NCBI GenBank assembly: GCA_964035575.1
Contig: OZ037886.1
Location: forward strand, 558,001-622,000
Length of the DNA stretch: 64,000 nt
Reading direction: 5' to 3'
Source of the DNA: Rhynchopus sp. YZ270_cl-10
Taxonomy: Eukaryota > Euglenozoa > Diplonemea > Diplonemida > Diplonemidae
Each line of letters begins with the position of its first letter. Within the stretch, counting starts at the first letter, position 1. Made by a program: the position numbers and the translations under genes. This document shows, one piece after another, positions 31,243 through 41,932 of this stretch. Under the pieces are notes generated by a model that did no database searches, was not told the origin of the DNA, and saw nothing but the letters and a program-made list of their open reading frames with translations.

Positions 31243-32128
31243 CAGGGAAGTTCCTAAGTGGGACCGAGAACATGAAATTCTGGATTTTAGTTTTTTTTTC
31301 CTTTTTTTTTTTCCTTTTTTTCCTTGGGGGGCTTTCTTGTGGTTTCTAGTGGGTTTCACTGTGGGTGACACACCACCAGTGTGGTGAAATGGTCGAAACT
31401 CTCAAAAGCAAGAGTTTTCAGGGGGCAAGAAAAAAAAAATTGACAACAAAATCCTGCACCGTCAGGGCTGTACCCCCAATTTTTTTTTGCCTGCGGCGCC
31501 ATTTTTCATTTTTTGCTCTGCAAAAAAGGGTTCGTTGGAAGCTAGATTTTTACACTGTACTCAAAATTTTTTGCCTGCGGCGCCATTTATATTATTTTTT
31601 GCTCCGCAAAAAGAGAAGTGCAACGCCTCACCGTTCATCGGCGGAAGCACTGGTTCCACGGGTTATCGAACCCCAGAGAGCACTTCATTGGCATGCACGC
31701 GGTTACCGCGAGGGAGCGTGTATGCAGGTACAAAATCACTGCCCCATCCAAATAATATTCCCAACGTCTTTGGGGGTCCCCTTGCATTTTGCAGCCAAAA
31801 ATGCAACTAGACCAAAGCTGCAAAAAGTTCCGCGCGAGTGTAGCGCGCCCGGGTTTGGGACCCCTTTTTGAATTTCGAAGGGCGGTTAAAGTGGGCCCAG
31901 AATCACAGTTCTGACACTCATTTAGCATTGTGAGCAACTCACTAGTGGTCGTAACCAAAATTTGTATCAATCAAGAACTTGTCCATTTTCTCGAAATGAC
32001 CCCACTACAGTGAGGGTAGAGCTCGGAAAGCCCGAAAAAGGGCAAAAAACCCCACCCAAAAAAAGGAAAAAAACGGGAACATAAATCCAGAATTTTGCTG
32101 TTTTTTCCGAGAACAAGGAACAACCCTG
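31243..32128 (+). mobile_element. hAT-type non-autonomous DNA transposon, copy 1
   Basis: 886 bp. Left end CAGGGAAGTTCC, right end ...CAACCCTG, with CAGGG termini and a shared inner block AAATTCTGGATTT in inverted orientation. It is flanked by a perfect 8-bp target duplication, GGTGAGTG, at 31235-31242 and 32129-32136; CAGGG ends plus 8-bp duplications are the hAT signature. The interior has a duplicated block around GCCTGCGGCGCCATTT (near 31487 and 31573) and a family C repeat (31612-31735). It has no transposase frame, so it must have been moved in trans. Confidence 0.9.
31612..31735 (+). repeat. Family C repeat inside hAT copy 1
   Basis: Full-length form: GTGCAACGCCTCACCG, CGGCGGAAGCACTGG, then GGGTTATCGAACCCC, AGAGAGCACTTCATTGGC and GGTTACCGCGAGGGAGCG. 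The same unit sits at the same place in hAT copy 2, so it was present before the element spread. Confidence 0.8.
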
Positions 32129-32348
32129 GGTGAGTGGGAGGGGGGCATGGTGGTTACTGTCACTTTGTTTTTAAATAGAGAAAACGAATTGTGAGGAGAT
32201 GCGGAGGGCTGGGTGTGGATGGGTATCTCCCTTTGGAGGGGAATTATTTTCGTTACTTGGGTTGTTGTTGTTGTTGTTTTTTTTGTCCAGTAGATCTATC
32301 TGGATCGAGGGGGATAAGAGAAGAGAGAATTTCTTGAAAAAAACTTAT

Positions 32349-32381
32349 GAGATGATTGTGCCTCTCGTGAACACACATCTT
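32349..32381 (+). repeat. Family B hairpin repeat
   Basis: GAGATGATTG, loop core GCCTCTCGTG, then AACACACATCT. Outer stem AGATG/CATCT kept; inner stem weaker. Confidence 0.7.
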
Positions 32382-32448
32382 AACCACTGTGGGGAAAACT
32401 AAAAAAAGACTTTCTTTCCAAAAAAGAGTGTTTTTGACAATCAAAAGA

Positions 32449-32549
32449 GAAGTTGACAGTGCAAATGCCTCACCATACACTGGCAGACGCAGGGTAGTGG
32501 TTCTCCACGGGATATCGAACCCCAGAGAGCACTTCATTGGCATGCACAA
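32449..32549 (+). repeat. Family C repeat, solitary
   Basis: Nearly full length outside a transposon: GTGCAAATGCCTCACC, GGCAGACGCAGGG, GGGATATCGAACCCC and GAGCACTTCATTGGCATGC. A further diverged C-like copy follows at about 32564-32650. Confidence 0.7.
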
Positions 32550-32792
32550 AAAAAAGGGTGACGTTGAAGGTTTAAAAGCCAGCGGAGATACTGACAGACT
32601 CAGATACGCTGTTTCTCCACGGGTTGTATCGAATCCCTAAGGGAGCGTAGGTGTAGTGTTCACACAACCAAAAATTGTGTTTGTAAGTCACTCCGTGGTT
32701 TGGTGTCTTTGCAGGCCGGTTTACCATCAACTGTCTCGCATTGCTATTAGCTGGCCATTGCTTCGGGATACCCGAGTGAGCACAGCGGAGAC

Positions 32793-33521
32793 CAGTGATT
32801 TTCCTACGTGGGGGAAAAATATGTTTTCCCCCCAAAAAAAAAAAAAAAGCTGCCGGGGGAAAAATATTTTTCCCCCACGGGGCTTATCTTAAGGGACCGG
32901 CCAGGGCCGGTCATATGTGACCGGTATTGGGTGGGTGGGTAGGGTGGGGGATGGGGATGGGCGGAAGTCCCTGCCTCTGAGTGACCAGAAATGTTTTTAT
33001 GAACAAAGTGACCCCGTCACAGCCAGAACGCGACTCAATTGGTCAAATGCCGAAGGAAAAGGAAGCATGCAGCATGGCGAAAGGAAAAAAGTAGCGTACC
33101 GTGCGCCTGCGGCGCAAGCTTGCAACCCACCCTTCCCATGACAGTTTGGCAGTAAAAATGTGCATTTTTAAGCGCAATTTGTTGAAATGTTGCGTACCGT
33201 GGCTTCGCCAGGACCCTTTGGGTGCCACGACCGCCGTTTTTTTTTTGTAAATGTACTGAGGTTACTGCTAATTCGCGCACCATGTGTGCCTGGTGCAAAT
33301 ATTAGTGAAGTGCCGAACTCCGCAGTTGGACAACCCAGAAATTTTCACATTCCGCCGGAGGCCCCCAACTTGAGCTGGGTTGGGGACCCGGGCGCGCGAA
33401 GCGCGCCCGGGCTCGGCCTTGGTGTCAGTACTGTTAAGCACTAGTAAAAAAAATTTTTCAAAACCAAAAAAAAAAATTCCCCCGGCAAAAAAAAAAAAAT
33501 CGGGGGAGAGGAAAATCACTG
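32793..33521 (+). mobile_element. hAT-type non-autonomous DNA transposon, second family
   Basis: 729 bp. Ends are inverted CAGTGATTTTCCT (13 bp) followed by diverged G/C and A runs. A perfect 8-bp target duplication GCGGAGAC lies at 32785-32792 and 33522-33529. No transposase. The interior has a GACCGG-rich patch near 32893-32925 and a palindromic GC patch near 33390-33412. It is unrelated in interior sequence to the 0.88-kb family. Confidence 0.88.
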
Positions 33522-33557
33522 GCGGAGACAAGGAAAAAAAAATAATGAAAAGTTGAA

Positions 33558-33588
33558 AGATGAACATGCCTCACGTGCATACACATCT
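33558..33588 (+). repeat. Family B hairpin repeat, best copy
   Basis: Stem AGATG, inner stem ATGC, loop CTCACGT, inner stem GCAT, outer stem CATCT; preceded by GTTGAAA. Confidence 0.8.
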
Positions 33589-33670
33589 GAAAAAAGTATA
33601 GTCCTGAACAGAAAAGCTGGCTAGAAGATCCTGCTTAGTCATCTAAAACTACCAGAGAACAAAAAAAAAT

Positions 33671-33780
33671 GACTTGAAATGAAAAGCCCTCTCATGACAG
33701 TGTGTACCTTGGTATGACCGGGTGCACCTTCGGTGGACCTCAACCATGCAGTCCTACATTCATTTTCGAGGTTGACGTCT
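33671..33780 (+). repeat. Family D repeat, full length
   Basis: About 110 bp from GACTTGAAATGAAAAGCCC to TTTTCGAGGTTGACGTCT with GTGTACCTTGGTATGACC and CCATGCAGTCCTACATT between. Confidence 0.8.
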
Positions 33781-34205
33781 GAAGAAAGGTTTCGTTTTGT
33801 TGACACAAAATATATTTGACAACTGGAGCACATTTAACTTAACAAATACACAAATGGAGTATTCAAGGAAGGGGAAAAATCAACCTTTCAGTGTCTATCT
33901 TCCACACCCACTCCATTACTTTCTTTTTTTTTTAGTTCACAAATACAAAAATAAATTTGGCTGTACCAGAAGCGTATCAGTTTGTAAACCCAACAGGGAG
34001 ATACTCTTACCAAATACGCAACTACAAGGGGGAGAGAGGGGGTTTTTTTTTCGACAATGACATCGACAAAAAAAGGGGGATTTGAAAGGTGAAAAACGCC
34101 TCTGTGGATGAAGACACGCGATCGTCACAAAACAAAGTGCCGTACCCCTAAAACAGTTTCTGTACAAACAATAGAGGAACAAAGGAAAATAAAAAGAAAC
34201 CTTCA

Positions 34206-34235
34206 AAGATGAATATGCCTCTCGTGCATACATCT
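34206..34235 (+). repeat. Family B hairpin repeat
   Basis: AGATGAAT, ATGC, loop CTCTCGT, GCAT, ACATCT: inner stem perfect, outer stem one base shifted. Confidence 0.75.
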
Positions 34236-34330
34236 ACTTCTGTACAAACAAACAAAAGGCTTGAAAAGTGCAAAAAAACACCTCACCAGACAACCAGCGG
34301 ATGAATCATTGAAAACAAAAAAAAAAAGTT

Positions 34331-34368
34331 GACTTGAAATACAAAGCCCTCTCGTGGCATGTGTACCA
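34331..34368 (+). repeat. Family D repeat, 5' part only
   Basis: GACTTGAAATACAAAGCCCT with CTCGTGGCATGTGTACC; it stops before the GGTATGACC block. Confidence 0.75.
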
Positions 34369-34479
34369 AAAATGATGAAGTGGGGGAAAAATAAAACTTT
34401 AGCGCAAGACACCTAAACAAGGATGCAGGCGTACAAAAAAAGGTTAGAACGGGGGGGTTTTTTTTGCAGGAAGCGGGAC

Positions 34480-35216
34480 CAAGGTCAGGGCAGGAGCTTG
34501 GAATATGGGTTTGGGGCAAAATCGGGTCAAATTCTGTTAAATCGGGTCAGGTCCCGAGCTTTTCCGCCTTCGGCGGAAAAGCTCTTGTGAAGACAAACAC
34601 ATGCAGAATGAGAAGGCGCGTTTCACAAAATGGTACACGTTGATGATACACAAGTGTTGCACCATCCCCGCGGAATGCATGTTGCCCTTGACACTGGCGA
34701 TGAGGTCATCAAGGTAGGGTTGCGCAATGGAGGTGTGGAATGTGTGCGTAGGCCCTCGCCAGTTCAGGTACTCTCTCTGGGCAGGTGTCCCCTTCGAGCA
34801 AACGTACGAGGGCGTTCCATATCCCCGGCAACACTTGTCACTGTCTGAGCCCCTCTTTTGGTGTGTCACCCAGCGAGTTGATCCAATATCTGGATCGTCA
34901 GCTCGCGCCAGAAACCAACGGCTAGGTCGAGTTCGGCATCCCTCTTGGGTTCGGGTTTGATCGGGTGGAACGCGCGTTTGAGGGCATTCTGGCTTCATTG
35001 AGCTTCGTGCTCGTCGCGGTGGGGTCACATAGTAGTTCCTCATCCTTCTCAGACCCCCTCATGCGACAAGTAGAGTACCCTATTTTTTGGATTTTTTCCC
35101 TCAAAAATCTATAGTTTTTTTTTTTTTTTTTGCCCTGACCCGTTTTTTTCCATGGGGCCGAAGGAAATCGGGTCAATCTGACCCGATTTAACCCCCAAGC
35201 TCCTCCCCTGACCAAG
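34480..35216. mobile_element. Inverted-repeat element with AAATCGGGTCA motifs
   Basis: Arms of 19 bp (GGTCAGGG.AGGAGCTTGG, one mismatch) at about 34483-34501 and 35195-35213, with several copies of AAATCGGGTCA just inside both arms in opposing orientation. A perfect hairpin of 13-bp arms lies at 34556-34584. No clear target duplication. A minus-strand open frame (34537-35043) fills most of the interior; I cannot assign it to a transposase family. Confidence 0.6.
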
Positions 35217-35372
35217 GTATTACCCCTCTCTCTCTCTCTCTCCTCTCTTGCGATCTTCACAAAAGAGGAGTTAGTAACTATGAACGAAAGACTAGCTTCG
35301 GTATTTACTAAGGGTAAAAGGTGCACAATACCATCAGAACTCTATTGCAGAACTTTGGTGAAGGAAAGTTTA

Positions 35373-35410
35373 TACGATGATCCTAAGCCTCTCGTGCTTT
35401 AGTCACCTTT
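35373..35410 (+). repeat. Family A hairpin repeat
   Basis: CGATGATC, CTAAGC, loop CTCTCGT, GCTTTAG, TCACCTT; the right inner arm has one extra T. Confidence 0.8.
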
Positions 35411-35804
35411 TTGTGTCTGGTGAAATAGATGGAAGGAAAGAATTTGATTAATAAGTATTTCAAACGTATTTCATATGCAATCAATAAATTGATAGCATTG
35501 GAGGGATCAACAAAAAATGTTCCCTTATTAATAAAAACTGACAGATTTTCGCTTCAAAGAACCTTTCCAGGGTGATCTATTTTTGTATTGAAGGCAAAAT
35601 CGACGGTTTTTTTTGTATATTTATGTTGCGTTTTATATGCACTATACGCCCATTTTCTCCCTTTTTTTTGATAAATTGTTGGAGGAGTGTAGTTGCCTCG
35701 GTTGTGTTGCCACAGTTGTGCAATCTCCATTGTTGCTGTTTTTTTTTTTTTTTTAGCGAAAATTGTTTCACCATTTTCCAAATTTTTTTGATAAAAACCG
35801 TACT

Positions 35805-37916
35805 CTAACAAACCGGCTGCGCAACCTGCTGAACCTTGAAAAGAGGTTGGACACCTAATCCCCCCATATCCATTTCAAGCGCTGCGATGCATTGACTTCT
35901 CATCACATGCCCACGCAATGCGATCAACGCACTTTTCTTCAACCCTTCTGGGAACGGTCCTGAAGGGGTTTCTCTTGACAACCCTTCTACAAAGTCTTGG
36001 AGTGTTGCTTCTGACTCCTTTTTTTCTGCTTCCCCGAATGCAGAAGGGTCAGCCCCGCTGAGCGCAGTAAACTTTGCTTGGATCCCTGAAGCGAAGGGTG
36101 CGTTGAGCCAGACGTTGAGACGATCCGACTTTGTTGTACAGGAACGTGAGGAGAGGAGATCGGAGGGCGCTGTGAAGCTGTACTCCGCATTGTTGTCTGA
36201 GAAGTGAATCCGAAGGGGCGCTTTGCACAGTATCGCTGCTTGAATGATTGTTTCGAAAGTGTTGAATCCAAGAAAACGGCAAATTTTGAGAGGCGTGAGA
36301 TTTGCTTTCAAATGCACATCCGGCTCCGCACCATGCCTCAACAACCATTTCACCGCCTCCATCCTCGCCGCATAGCACGCAAAGCACAACGCAGACGCCT
36401 CCTGCCCCCTCGTTGACAGCACCACACACAACTTCTCCTCCTCCCCAAACTGCCCCTCCACCGTCTTCTTAAGCAGCTGCAAACCACACCTCTGTCGATT
36501 CACCTCTACCTTATTAAGTGTATTGATATGCCGTGTATTTGAAAGCAACTTCTTTTCAAAGAACGTCTGTATATCATCCTCAGAGGCTTCGTAAAAACAG
36601 TAGGAGTGCAGGCTTTCATCGGGAGGTTGAATATCGGTTGTGGCGTTCTCGAGGCCATATGCGTCTCCATCGTTGTCATCGTTATTATTATCATCTAAAT
36701 GCCTGTCCTGAAGCGAAGTTATAGACAAAGACTCTGCCTCCTGCACCGCCCGTTTTAACCGTTTTGAGTAGTTCACCCTCCCCTTCAACTCAATCTCATT
36801 GCTAGGTATCCGCAACAAATTGAAGTTGCATGTATACAACCAATGAGCATGCGCCTCATCAATAGAAAAGGGCCCTTCATTGCACAGAGAGCACAATACA
36901 CTTGACGCAGGATGCGCTGGGGTTGGGGGGTGCTGGTAAATCAACGGCTTTGAACAAGATTTGCATGCATCAAAATTGCATGATTTGCAGTGATATGCAC
37001 CGTCCTTTAGTGCATGCCTTTTTCCACATAGGGAACACCAATAATGGTCGTTGTAAGGCAAAGGCAGGGCGGTTACTTCTCTGAGAACCCCAGAGCATTG
37101 TACACAGTTTTTCTTGGTGATAATACGTTGCCAGACGTCTCCGTCGTCCCACTGTAGATCATGCTGGATAGATGAGGTAGGAAGCAACCTGGCACCCATG
37201 TACCACACTCCACGTGACCTTCTCAACGCAAAATACCGCGTCGTCTCCTTTGGGTACGAAATCTGCGTGACCACCTTCCGTTTCCTCCTCTTCCCCCCTG
37301 CTGCCACCTTCACCGCATCCCCAGACACAACACCTCTCACCCATTCCTCCGACCCTTCATGCATCTGCACATCCACCGCATCCCCTTTCAGAAGCGCCTG
37401 CGCAACTACAATCGCATTGTTTTCATTTGATTTTGTACCATAATATGTTCCCCCCGCTTTACGTGGTACAACTGCACCTAATAAAGGAACCGTATGGGCA
37501 CCCATTGTGATTACTTCACCACGAAGGCTCGAATTGAATGCAATACGGACAGCATGGCCGCAACGGGTTAACCAAAGACCACGTAAACCTCGGGTAGCTT
37601 CTTCGGGGATGGGGAGAGCAAGGCAGAGCACCGCTCCGCATAAATAGACAAGAGCTGAATCTAATGCAGGGGCGATGAGGGGAGTGGTCACCGGTGTTGC
37701 GTGCCCTGAATTAGCAGATTCATCAAGACTCTGTCGGGTAGGTGAAGTGCGTTTAGGGGTAGCAGGGGTGGTGTCAGCAGGTGCAGGGGACGAAGGTGCC
37801 TCACGGCGAATGATCTCATCAATCCCCTCGGCACCAGCAACGCCAATCGCATCCCGGAAGTTCTCCGTCGTATCACCATCGGCGAATAAGTCAAACTCAA
37901 GGTCCTCACCAGACAT
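35805..37916 (-). CDS. Zinc-finger and ankyrin-repeat protein
   Basis: 703 residues from the ATG at 37916. A Ser/Pro-rich acidic start is followed by a beta-rich region about 70-265 of unknown fold. Then come closely spaced Cys/His sites: NCVQCSG near 269; a ZZ/DC1-like finger CSLCGKRH...YHCKSCNFDACKSC about 292-322; and a third CSLCNEG...HWLYTC near 340. An acidic Asn/Asp run lies near 420. One or two ankyrin repeats follow about 505-560 (ACYAARMEAVKWLLRHGAEP), and the C-terminal 140 residues are unassigned. The combination could suit an adaptor or a ubiquitin-pathway protein, but no RING finger is clear. A leader with pyrimidine stretch and CAACTAAA precedes the ATG. Confidence 0.78.
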   Translation of the reverse strand: MSGEDLEFDLFADGDTTENFRDAIGVAGAEGIDEIIRREAPSSPAPADTTPATPKRTSPTRQSLDESANSGHATPVTTPLIAPALDSALVYLCGAVLCLALPIPEEATRGLRGLWLTRCGHAVRIAFNSSLRGEVITMGAHTVPLLGAVVPRKAGGTYYGTKSNENNAIVVAQALLKGDAVDVQMHEGSEEWVRGVVSGDAVKVAAGGKRRKRKVVTQISYPKETTRYFALRRSRGVWYMGARLLPTSSIQHDLQWDDGDVWQRIITKKNCVQCSGVLREVTALPLPYNDHYWCSLCGKRHALKDGAYHCKSCNFDACKSCSKPLIYQHPPTPAHPASSVLCSLCNEGPFSIDEAHAHWLYTCNFNLLRIPSNEIELKGRVNYSKRLKRAVQEAESLSITSLQDRHLDDNNNDDNDGDAYGLENATTDIQPPDESLHSYCFYEASEDDIQTFFEKKLLSNTRHINTLNKVEVNRQRCGLQLLKKTVEGQFGEEEKLCVVLSTRGQEASALCFACYAARMEAVKWLLRHGAEPDVHLKANLTPLKICRFLGFNTFETIIQAAILCKAPLRIHFSDNNAEYSFTAPSDLLSSRSCTTKSDRLNVWLNAPFASGIQAKFTALSGADPSAFGEAEKKESEATLQDFVEGLSRETPSGPFPEGLKKSALIALRGHVMRSQCIAALEMDMGGLGVQPLFKVQQVAQPVC

Positions 37917-38151
37917 TTTAGTTGATTAAAAAGACAACTAATCGAACATGAGATAGGACGGGAAGGGGGTTAGTCTGTAGAGGTGTGAAAATATGGACTT
38001 CGTTAGAAGAAAAAAAATGAAATTGAGGGTATCTTGTTGTGTACATAATGCTCTTTGTTTACAAAGGGGGAAAGATAGGTGGAAGAGAATTCAAGAAAAA
38101 AATGGGGGGATTTTTCTCTCCGGTCTAAGGTAGCCCTTCTCCTTCTAACGT
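37917..38151. other. Short intergenic region
   Basis: About 235 bp between the stop of the four-exon coiled-coil gene and the ATG of the zinc/ankyrin gene, including pyrimidine-rich sequence on the minus strand. No other feature seen. Confidence 0.6.
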
Positions 38152-41100
38152 CTAAGGGTTGTATGCGGGTATGCAGGTGATTCCAGGTTTCTCATAGATT
38201 TTTTTCTCGCGAAATTTCAGTTTCAATTCGAGGTCAGTTCCAGGTGTGTGTTCTACTGGAAAAGGGGGCAAAAATCCGTCGACTGTACTATAACAATTCT
38301 TTGGTGCCACTTCTAGCTTCGCCTTTTTCACGCCTTCTCGGTGTAGAATGCCTGTGGAGAATGAAGTAAAAAATGCACATCCAATAAAATGTTAGAAAGT
38401 GTAATTACCTTTGTACATTCTGTTGATGTAGCTGTCATAAAAATGCAGTCTTTCCCCTCTCAGAAACTAAATGGAAAAATGCACCCCCAGAAACTATTCT
38501 CTAAAAGAAGCGAAACATCATAATGAATATGCTCCCATCACACATCTGCTTCGTAAAAAAGAGACAAACCTTCCATAGGAGCGCCAAGGGTTTATGCTGT
38601 TGAAGCCTTTCTTGTACTTGAGTGGCGTCTGCTTCGAGTCGCGTTGCTACCTTCTTTTCTTCAGAAGCGACTGCCTCAGCGTTTGTCAACTGCTCTTGCA
38701 TCTTAGAGAGGGATCCCTTTAGGTCTTGCACCTGCTGGACCATGCCTTCCGATGCGTCTGCGTCGCTTTGCAGCTTCTTCAGCAACACATCCTTCTCGGA
38801 TACTTGCTTGAGGGCTGCCTCTGCCTTGCGCTGCCATGTCTCGATCTCTTCCTTCTGTGCATTCAACTCCGATTGGTCCACTGCGGGTGTTGCTGGGGGC
38901 GATGGTGTTCCTTTTGTCACCTCCTCTGGAGGTGTCGAACGCAACTCACTAATCTCTGCATCTCGCTCCTCAAGCAGACCCCTCAGCATTGTCAGCTCTT
39001 TGTTCAGTGCTCGTGTGTCTGGGTCCGTCTTTGGTGGTGCGTCGCTCAGCTTCCCACGAAGCTCGCTGATTTCACCATCTCTCTCCTCAAGCAAACCCCG
39101 CAGCACATCGAGCTCCTTCTTCAATCCTCTGGTGTCCGAATCAACGGGTTTGCCTCCAGCGTTCTTCAACTCGGTGATTTCGCCGTCTCTTTCGTCCAGC
39201 AGATCCCTCAGCATGGTGACCTCCTTCTTTAATGCTCTATCTGGATCGACACCCCCAGAGTTGCTTTTTAGCTCTGCGATTTCACCGTCTTTTTCATCAA
39301 CCAGATCCCTCAGCATATTAAGCTCTTTATTTAATGCTCTGGTATCAGGGTCGACCAGGGTCTTTGGTGTAGTGTGGTCAGCGTTGTTGAGTTTCTCCTT
39401 AAGGTCAGCCAACTCCGCAGCACTGTCGTTCTTGAGGGCTTCAAAGGAACGGAGAAGCTCCTGCAGCTCTGTCTCTTTCGTGAGAAGCGCCTGCTTCAGG
39501 TCCTCCAGCTTGCGTTCCTCTTCTGGGTCTGCTGTGGGGCCCGCTTCGTTTGCTTCAGACTGCTTTGGGGTTGGGAGTGGTGTCTCTTGCTTCTCAGGGA
39601 CACGTGGAGTGCCTTGAGGGGTAGCTCTGTGTGTACAGCGTGGGCATACACCTTGGATGTATGGCGGCATATTTGCAGTGTCGTCCAGGACCTTGGTTGC
39701 GACGGTGACGTGCTCGACTCTGTCAGCAGCGTTTCTCCGATAGGCGCGGACGATCTTGTTCTTATCGGTGCGGCCAATCCATAAGGTGCCGCCGTCACTA
39801 AGGGTTGATTTGTACTCTGCAAGCCGAGCCACCGCAGGGGGTGCGTCGTCACTGTTCCGGCAGGGGCGGAGTGTCCCGGAGAGCTCTTCCCCGGAAGGCA
39901 GAATTTCGCGGAAAAGAAGTTCATGGTCAGGGCTGCGTGTGATTTCAAAGAGTTTAACTGTTTTGTTCTCAGTATCATCAATGATTTGACCAGAATCCAC
40001 GCAACTCCATTGTCCCTCCAAATGCATGTGTGATTCTGCAAGAAGTCGTGCTGTGGTCTCTTCGCGGAGCTTCTGTTGCACCCTCTCGAGCTCGGACCCG
40101 CATTGTGTAGAGACCTGGTTCAGCTGGCGTGCGAGGCTCCGCTTCTCTTCCTCTGCATCTTCGAACTTCTTGGAAAGCTCTGCAAGCTTTGCCTGCGCAA
40201 GGAGCCCCTTTTCGGCACTGTCCTTCCCACTCGCGATGTGTTCTGAGATACGCTTCACCTCCTCTGCGTAGCCGCTGTGGGCTTGACCGGACCGTTGCAC
40301 CTCTAGCTGCCGTCTCAGGTCTTCTGCCCCTTCCTTTGCCTTGTCAAGCTCTGCCTTGAGTGCTGTGAAGTGTCCGTTGTTGACCACAGGCATGCACAAC
40401 CGCTGTGCATTGCACCACAACACCGGGGAGTGCAGCGGCGTCACCTCGCCCTTCTCCACAGACAGTGCGTGCATCGTGCCCCAGGGAAACTGCACGTCGT
40501 ACACCTTGCCCCCCTCAGCAGCGATGGCGCGGGTAACAAACCCTGTAGTCCCAGGCCGTGCCCGTGGGGTGACGTCCCCTGCGCCAGCAACGTTGTCAGG
40601 GGAGACTCGTTCGAAGCGCATGGCGGTGTGGACGGCGACATCAGTGTCGCTGCTTTCAGTTGTGACCTCAACGCGGTAGCCTGTAGAAGGATGGGGTTCG
40701 AAGGGAACACATGGAAGAAGTTATCCTCAGGTGCGACACCACCCTCTTCGAACAATGTCGCAAAGAAGGTGAAGTTAATGGTACAAAACGTCTCTGGGAC
40801 GCACCATGGGTTATCACCCCAGGAGTACTGTACTTGGGAATTGCAAAAAAATATTTCCGAATATGAAATGTGGCGCAAAGTAGTCTGAATCACAATTATA
40901 GTACATCATCCGTCTGGCGACTTTGCAACGACGATGCAATGCCATTCCTCATTGTGTCAGGATTATAATAGCAAAAAGGGTTATACCTGAATTCTGCAGC
41001 CCTCCTAAGGCCTGATAGCAGTCGCACTTCGCCCCACGGAGACAGTACTGCCGCAGCTCTGCTGAGGTGTCGAGCGCACGAAGCATGACGTTGTACACAT

Positions 41101-41932
41101 CCTCCACCTCACGCACCTTGCCTTGGGGCAGCGACTTGCGTTCATTCGGGCCCCCAAGCAGCGTGAAGAACACCCGCATCAACGGCGCAGCCCTACTCAA
41201 CAAATCATCCAACTGGTAGACCCCTTGCTTCTCCACTGCACGAATCCTTCCTTTGAGGGTCGCGTTCTCCCTCTCTAATATAGCATGCTCGGTTCGGCTT
41301 TTCCCCAACTCTTCGTAGCACCGTTCTAGGGTGTAATACTTGGGCCTGCGAATCGCATGACGCCCAGGCTGTCGCACTGGACCCAACGCGACACTTGTTT
41401 CAGGTTGATACGTCTCGACATAGGTTTCCGCTCTGTCTGCCACATTCGGGTACACCACAGCATGCGTAGTAGCCTGCCCCGCCCCACCCTCATGCGTCCA
41501 CGCAGACGCCCCCTTCGGAAGCAACACCGACGTCCTCCTCTTTGCTGCCCGCAACCGAGACGGCGACACCACAACCTCCCTAGGCGAATCCCGCCCCTGC
41601 ACCTTGACAGTAAAGGTGCCACTCAGGTTCTGCGACACAACAGTCGCAGGGGACCATACACCTCCGTCGAAGACCTCCATGAACCCAACACCAAGCCTCC
41701 GTTTCTTTGGTGTAGCGCGGGGTTTGGTGCCCTTAGTGCGGCGGGTGGGCGAGACGGGTGTGGTCGCAGTGTGGTGGTGTTCAGAGGAGAGGTCTGCAAT
41801 GGCCTGTGCTGTCTGGTCGCGCCCTGTGTCAGAGGCAACGATGTTCTTGTAGGCGGTGTGGAACTTCATTGCAAGTGCGGTCCGTTCTCTCATCAACTCC
41901 TCATTTACCGCATTACCCAAAGGTGCCGCCAT
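38152..41932 (-). CDS. Four-exon coiled-coil protein with Tudor-like modules
   Basis: Exons 41932-40987, 40680-38570, 38466-38409 and 38351-38152 join in phases 1, 0 and 1 across introns of 306, 103 and 57 bp (donors GTATAA, GTTTGT, GTAATT) to give 1104 residues. All joins keep the frame and the last exon ends in a proper TAG. Domains: an SH3/Tudor-like module about 70-130 (GGVWSPATVVSQNLSGTFTVKV); a second, similar segment about 360-405; a beta-rich domain about 540-650 (SGTLRP, then DGGTLWIGR); four tandem 34-38-residue coiled-coil repeats about 766-900, each with the pattern LKKELxxLRxLLxERDGEI; more coiled coil; and a compact C-terminal exon. Probable cytoskeletal or flagellar structural protein; no enzyme motif. 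Introns 1 and 2 contain family C-like and B-like repeats. The intron calls are mine and need transcript support. Confidence 0.78.
40770..40844 (+). repeat. Family C repeat inside an intron
   Basis: GTACAAAACGTCTCTGGGAC, then CCATGGGTTATCACCCCAGG, ending near TTGGGAATTGC. Lies inside intron 1 of the four-exon coiled-coil gene. Closest in layout to the copy at 63326-63420. Confidence 0.65.

Larger units (their letters stand above)
30911..35804. other. Gene-free repeat cluster, about 4.9 kb
   Basis: No gene supported. From left: the leader of the phosphatase gene with (GA)n; a hAT-type element (31243-32128); family B and C copies; a second hAT-type element (32793-33521); family B, D, B and D copies; a third inverted-repeat element (34480-35216); (TC)n; and a family A copy (35373-35410). 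Confidence 0.7.

Noticed and set aside
30911-31273. Upstream extension of the phosphatase gene
   Set aside because: The frame stays open by chance into the end of a hAT element. The ATGATG at 30908-30910 after a pyrimidine tract is the better start.
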